Below the pieces are notes generated by a model. It saw nothing but the letters and a program-made list of their open reading frames with translations, ran no database searches and had not been told where the DNA came from. Below are positions 61,286 through 64,000 of a stretch of 64,000 bases of DNA, piece by piece. This stretch comes from Hyphomicrobiales bacterium (GTDB lineage Bacteria > Pseudomonadota > Alphaproteobacteria > Rhizobiales > Beijerinckiaceae): the NCBI GenBank assembly GCA_947455725.1, contig CANGPL010000003.1:27825-91824 (forward strand). The letters are read 5' to 3'. Made by a program: the position numbers and the translations under genes. How positions within the stretch are numbered: position 1 is the first letter of the stretch; each line of letters begins with the position of its first letter.

Positions 61286-61675
61286 TCAGTCGTTATCGTC
61301 GTCAGCTGAGCCCGCAGGTGGCACAAGACCGTCTAGGCCACGCAGCAAATCTTCCTCGGTCATCCGGTCAAATTCGACGGAATCATCTGCGGTCGCGGCG
61401 CCAGCGGCACCGAGCATCGGCACGGCAGCAGCTTCAGGCTCATCCACATCGACATGCTTCTGGAGCGAATGGATCAGATCTTCCTTGAGATCTTCCGGCG
61501 AAACGGTGGAATCCGCAATCTCACGCAGCGCCACGACCGGATTTTTATCGCGGTCGCGATCAATGGTCAGCGGCGAGCCAGCTGAAATCATACGGGCCCG
61601 ATGGCTTGCGAGCAGCACGAGCTCGAAGCGGTTATCGACTTTTTCAATGCAATCTTCAACGGTGACGCGAGCCAT
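61286..61675 (-). CDS. rpoZ: RNA polymerase omega subunit
   Basis: Omega stabilises the beta-prime subunit and helps sense ppGpp. The ATG at 61675 has AGGAG upstream and gives [20 protein letters not shown], the standard start; the frame runs further upstream to 61747 without similarity. The core ends near residue 75. The rest, about 50 residues, is an acidic Ala/Asp/Glu-rich tail typical of alphaproteobacteria. Length is 129. It directly precedes rsh, linking ppGpp production with a polymerase part that binds it, an arrangement also seen in E. coli (rpoZ-spoT). Confidence 0.95.
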   Translation of the reverse strand: MARVTVEDCIEKVDNRFELVLLASHRARMISAGSPLTIDRDRDKNPVVALREIADSTVSPEDLKEDLIHSLQKHVDVDEPEAAAVPMLGAAGAATADDSVEFDRMTEEDLLRGLDGLVPPAGSADDDND

Positions 61676-61775
61676 GGTAGCCCAGTCTCCTATTAGTATG
61701 TGGCGGGAGAATACCGGTCTGATACACTCGCTCGCTTCCAGAAGCAAGTTTTTATGACGAGGTATTCATCAGGCC

Positions 61776-61816
61776 CCATATTTTAGACTTCAGAACCTAA
61801 ACTAGCCATATTTTAG
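61776..61816. repeat. Pair of 11-bp direct repeats 30 bp apart in the rpoZ/NYN-gene intergenic region
   Basis: CCATATTTTAG occurs at 61776-61786 and again at 61806-61816. The start-to-start distance is exactly 30 bases, close to three helical turns, so two proteins could bind one face of the helix. The 364-base gap between rpoZ (minus) and the NYN gene (plus) otherwise shows only AT-rich sequence. Confidence 0.5.
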
Positions 61817-61835
61817 GGATAGGCTTTGTCCCTAA
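61813..61835. repeat. Inverted repeat overlapping the second direct repeat
   Basis: TTAGGGA (61813-61819) and TCCCTAA (61829-61835) can pair perfectly around a 9-base loop. There is no T-tract on either side, so a regulatory site is more likely than a terminator. It overlaps the end of the second CCATATTTTAG repeat. Confidence 0.4.
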
Positions 61836-62039
61836 TCCGTGGGTAATCAGCCAAGCTCTTGCTTGACGAAGCATAAACCCAACGATTAAAAATCAACCAT
61901 AAACTGTATCGATGGTTTGAATGTAATCTAAGGTTGTTGCAGTCAGATCCCCCTTGGTAAAGTTATATTTATATAAAACAAAGTCATTTTAATGGATGAA
62001 GTAATAACTTCACCAAATTGAAAAAAGAAAGATTGTATA

Positions 62040-62618
62040 ATGCAAGTTTCAGAACGAATTGCCTTGTTCATTGATGGTGCAAATCTCTACGCGACCGCAA
62101 AATCACTTGGCTTTGACATTGATTACAAGCGCCTTTTAAAGGAATATCAGGCACAGGGCTATTTAGTCCGCGCGTTCTACTATACGGCGCTGATTGAAGA
62201 CCAAGAATATTCTTCCATCCGCCCCTTGATCGATTGGCTCGATTATAATGGCTACCGCGTCGTGACCAAGCCCACGAAGGAATTCGTGGATTCGGCTGGT
62301 CGGCGCAAAGTTAAAGGCAATATGGACATTGAGCTCGCGATTGATGCGCTCGAGCTTGCTCCCTACATCAACCACGCCGTGATTTTCTCCGGCGACGGCG
62401 ATTTCCGCTCTTTGGTGGAAGCGCTTCAGCGCCGGGGCGTCAAAGTGTCGGTTGTCTCGACCATCAGCTCCAATCCGCCAATGGTCGCCGATGAATTGCG
62501 CCGTCAGGCCGATGAATTCGTCGATATTATCCAGCTTCTCCCACGAATCGGCCGCGAATCGACGGATCGCCCCGCGCGTGCACCTGAGCGCCGCGAGGAT
62601 GAAGACGACGATATCTAA
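62040..62618 (+). CDS. NYN-domain (LabA/DUF88) putative ribonuclease
   Basis: A 192-residue PIN-like NYN-domain protein. Candidate metal-binding acidic residues are in LFIDGANLY (Asp13), NMDIELAIDAL and FSGDGDFRSLV, the three typical positions. The C-terminal 25 residues are charged (RPARAPERREDEDDDI). LabA/DUF88 proteins are presumed RNases; some affect circadian output or RNA turnover, but the role in alphaproteobacteria is unclear. It starts after a 292-base AT-rich region, and the uracil-DNA glycosylase gene follows after 33 bases, possibly in the same transcript. Confidence 0.87.
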   Translation: MQVSERIALFIDGANLYATAKSLGFDIDYKRLLKEYQAQGYLVRAFYYTALIEDQEYSSIRPLIDWLDYNGYRVVTKPTKEFVDSAGRRKVKGNMDIELAIDALELAPYINHAVIFSGDGDFRSLVEALQRRGVKVSVVSTISSNPPMVADELRRQADEFVDIIQLLPRIGRESTDRPARAPERREDEDDDI

Positions 62619-62651
62619 GCCAATTACGCTCTCGAGCAGAGGATAAGCACC

Positions 62652-63296
62652 GTGCCAGCCCATCAGCGCGTGCGGGACCCCAGCCCCAATTGCCCGATTT
62701 GTCCGCGTTTGGTGGATTTTCGGAACAACGCACGCGCAAGCTGGCCAGACTGGCACAATGCGCCAGTTGCCTCCTTCGGGCCCGAGACCGCTCGGCTTCT
62801 TATCGTCGGCCTCGCACCCGGGTTAAAGGGGGCCAACCGTACCGGGCGGCCTTTCACAGGCGATTACGCCGGCGATCTCCTCTATTCCACTCTGCTGAAA
62901 TTCGGTTTTGCAAAAGGCGAGTTTTTAGCCCGCCCCGATGACAGCCTCGAACTGATCGATTGCCGCATTACCAATGCGGTTCGCTGCGTCCCGCCAGAGA
63001 ACAAGCCGACACCGGCCGAAATTAGCGCCTGTCGACCCTTTTTGATCAACACACTTGAAACAATGCCCGCGCTCAGGGCTATTCTGACCTTAGGCAAAAT
63101 CTCGCATGACAGCGTGTTGCGTGCGCTTGGCGTCCGGCTAGCTGCGCATCCCTTTGTGCATGGCGCTCGGCATAATATCGGCCCCCTCGCCGTCTTTGAT
63201 AGCTATCATTGCTCGCGCTACAACACGAATACCGGCGTGTTAACCACCCAAATGTTCGAGGATGTGTTTTCCGCGATCCGTCAAGATATCGCCTAA
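62652..63296 (+). CDS. Uracil-DNA glycosylase, family 5 (UDGb-like)
   Basis: Removes uracil and deaminated bases from DNA. The start is GTG at 62652. Two N-terminal cysteines (CPICPRLV, residues 14-17) and another in NAVRCVPPENKP fit the Fe-S cluster of families 4 and 5. Motif A is GLAPGLKGANRTGRPFTGD; the lack of the catalytic Asp or Glu at the family-4 position and the ANRTGRPF sequence point to family 5. Motif B is HCSRYNTNTG, where HPS is more common. Length 214. It lies between the NYN gene and the ribA-like gene on the same strand. Confidence 0.88.
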   Translation: MPAHQRVRDPSPNCPICPRLVDFRNNARASWPDWHNAPVASFGPETARLLIVGLAPGLKGANRTGRPFTGDYAGDLLYSTLLKFGFAKGEFLARPDDSLELIDCRITNAVRCVPPENKPTPAEISACRPFLINTLETMPALRAILTLGKISHDSVLRALGVRLAAHPFVHGARHNIGPLAVFDSYHCSRYNTNTGVLTTQMFEDVFSAIRQDIA

Positions 63297-63422
63297 ACAA
63301 TCAAGCTCTCTATGCATCCACGCCATGACAATCTGGCAAAATGGCAAGATGGCGCTACCCTTTCCAACATGGACTTAGCCCAAGGGAGTGCTTATGTAGA
63401 GCGTGAACAAGGTAATCCCCGC

Positions 63423-64000
63423 ATGAAGCAACGCCGTCCCCGCCTGTTGGATGATTTCGACCATATTTCGGTCGAACGCGCGATTGCGGAATTGCGCGCA
63501 GGCCGTCCCGTGATCGTAACCGATGATGACCGCGCGGGCTTGGTCGCCTCGGTCGAGGCCATTGGCGACAGGTTAAGCAAGAGCCTCTCCGATTTTGCCG
63601 ATAACAAAGCCCACTTGGTCTTAACCGCAGCCCGCCTGCGCCGCCTTGGCGTCGAGCGGCAAACAGCAGGCACCATGGCCCTGCCGCGTCTCGATCAAGA
63701 GCGCATCGCGACCCTCGCTTTGCGGCGTGATGCGAAGGCCGACGCGCCGGTGGGCGCCACCAGCATTATTGATCGTGCGGGGCTGGAGCTCGCCGCACTT
63801 GCGCTTCTGCTTCCTGCCGTGATCGTGATCCCCTTGGCCACGTACCCGCTTGCGGGCGAGCCTATCCAAACCATTCGCGCGGAGGCGATTGAGCATTATC
63901 GCCGCCAGGCTGCGGCCCATCTTTCCATTGTCTCCCGCGCGCCCGTGCCGCTGGAAGGCGCAGGAACAACCGAATTCGTCGTGTTTCGCGGCGGCGAAGG
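63423..64000 (+). CDS. RibA-like protein, N-terminal part (3' end cut off by window edge)
   Basis: An open frame that runs off the right edge with no stop. It contains SVERAIAELRAGRPVIVTDD and a TSIIDRAGLELAALALLLPAVIV region (two parts). This resembles the degenerate DHBP-synthase-like N-terminal domain found in alphaproteobacterial RibA (GTP cyclohydrolase II), since the ENEGDL active-site motif of true RibB is missing here. The cyclohydrolase domain would lie outside the window, so the assignment to riboflavin synthesis is tentative. The frame is open from an ATG at 63312; I prefer 63423, which has AAGG upstream and starts just before the similarity. Confidence 0.6.
   Translation, partial: MKQRRPRLLDDFDHISVERAIAELRAGRPVIVTDDDRAGLVASVEAIGDRLSKSLSDFADNKAHLVLTAARLRRLGVERQTAGTMALPRLDQERIATLALRRDAKADAPVGATSIIDRAGLELAALALLLPAVIVIPLATYPLAGEPIQTIRAEAIEHYRRQAAAHLSIVSRAPVPLEGAGTTEFVVFRGGE

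Noticed and set aside
62163..62756. 197-codon minus-strand frame across the NYN and UDG genes
   Set aside because: Shadow of two well-supported plus-strand genes.

Overview
The window reads as a gene-dense, housekeeping stretch of an alphaproteobacterial chromosome, most likely from the Hyphomicrobiales (Rhizobiales). The basis is gene content and order: the lpt/rsmA block facing the gmk-mltG-fab block, the rpsF-rpsR-DUF2232-rplI-dnaB-alr-radA-cvpA-purF run, an ExoR homologue, a MarR regulator beside an L,D-transpeptidase as in the LdtR/LdtP pair of Liberibacter and Sinorhizobium, and the rpoZ-rsh-pyrE-pdxJ-acpS-lepB-rnc-era-recO-parC cluster. Base composition looks moderate (near 50% G+C by eye, not computed), lower than most free-living rhizobia. 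I do not assign a family or genus. No phage, IS element, plasmid gene, CRISPR array or rRNA was seen.

Layout. 1-5.5 kb (+): lptF (cut by the left edge), lptG, lptD and rsmA, for LPS export and 16S rRNA dimethylation. 5.5-11.1 kb (-): fabD, fabG, acpP, fabF, mltG and gmk, covering fatty-acid synthesis, glycan-strand termination and GMP kinase. 11.3-15.8 kb: exonuclease III, a voltage-gated-type K+ channel, ExoR and an NRAMP Mn transporter. 16-25.7 kb (+): ribosomal proteins S6, S18 and L9, replicative helicase, alanine racemase, RadA, CvpA, PurF and a short-chain dehydrogenase. 25.7-36.2 kb (-): Der, a TPR membrane protein, NnrU-like protein, a methyltransferase, GuaA, an RsmB-type methyltransferase, GuaB, RlmE, Ppx/GppA and a lone receiver-domain protein. 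36.4-40.6 kb (-): an RND efflux pump. 40.8 kb: tRNA-Gln(CTG), followed by two genes of unknown function. 42.4-48.8 kb: acetoacetyl-CoA synthetase, an AsmA-type protein, and an L,D-transpeptidase with its MarR-type regulator. 48.9-51.5 kb: HemB, a CAP-domain lipoprotein and the N-degron leucyltransferase Bpt. 51.5-61.7 kb (-): ParC, RecO, Era, RNase III, LepB, AcpS, PdxJ, PyrE, Rsh and RpoZ. 62-64 kb (+): a NYN-domain protein, a family-5 uracil-DNA glycosylase, and the start of a RibA-like gene cut by the right edge.

Envelope biogenesis is the main theme: LPS transport, fatty acids, peptidoglycan strand termination, D-Ala supply, L,D-crosslinking with its regulator, ExoR-type periplasmic control and signal peptidase. 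Purine synthesis (purF, guaA, guaB, gmk) and RNA/ribosome maturation (rsmA, RsmB-type, rlmE, era, rnc, der) are also concentrated here.

I found no convincing undescribed multi-gene system. The most interesting leads are a perfect 20-bp palindrome just upstream of the LdtR-like gene, a perfect DnaA box abutting a degenerate one upstream of dnaB, two co-translated genes of unknown function next to tRNA-Gln, a possible 18-codon leader ORF before mntH, 11-bp direct repeats exactly 30 bp apart upstream of rpoZ, a glycine-rich tail on S6, and the absence of surA-pdxA and yicC from otherwise conserved gene orders.
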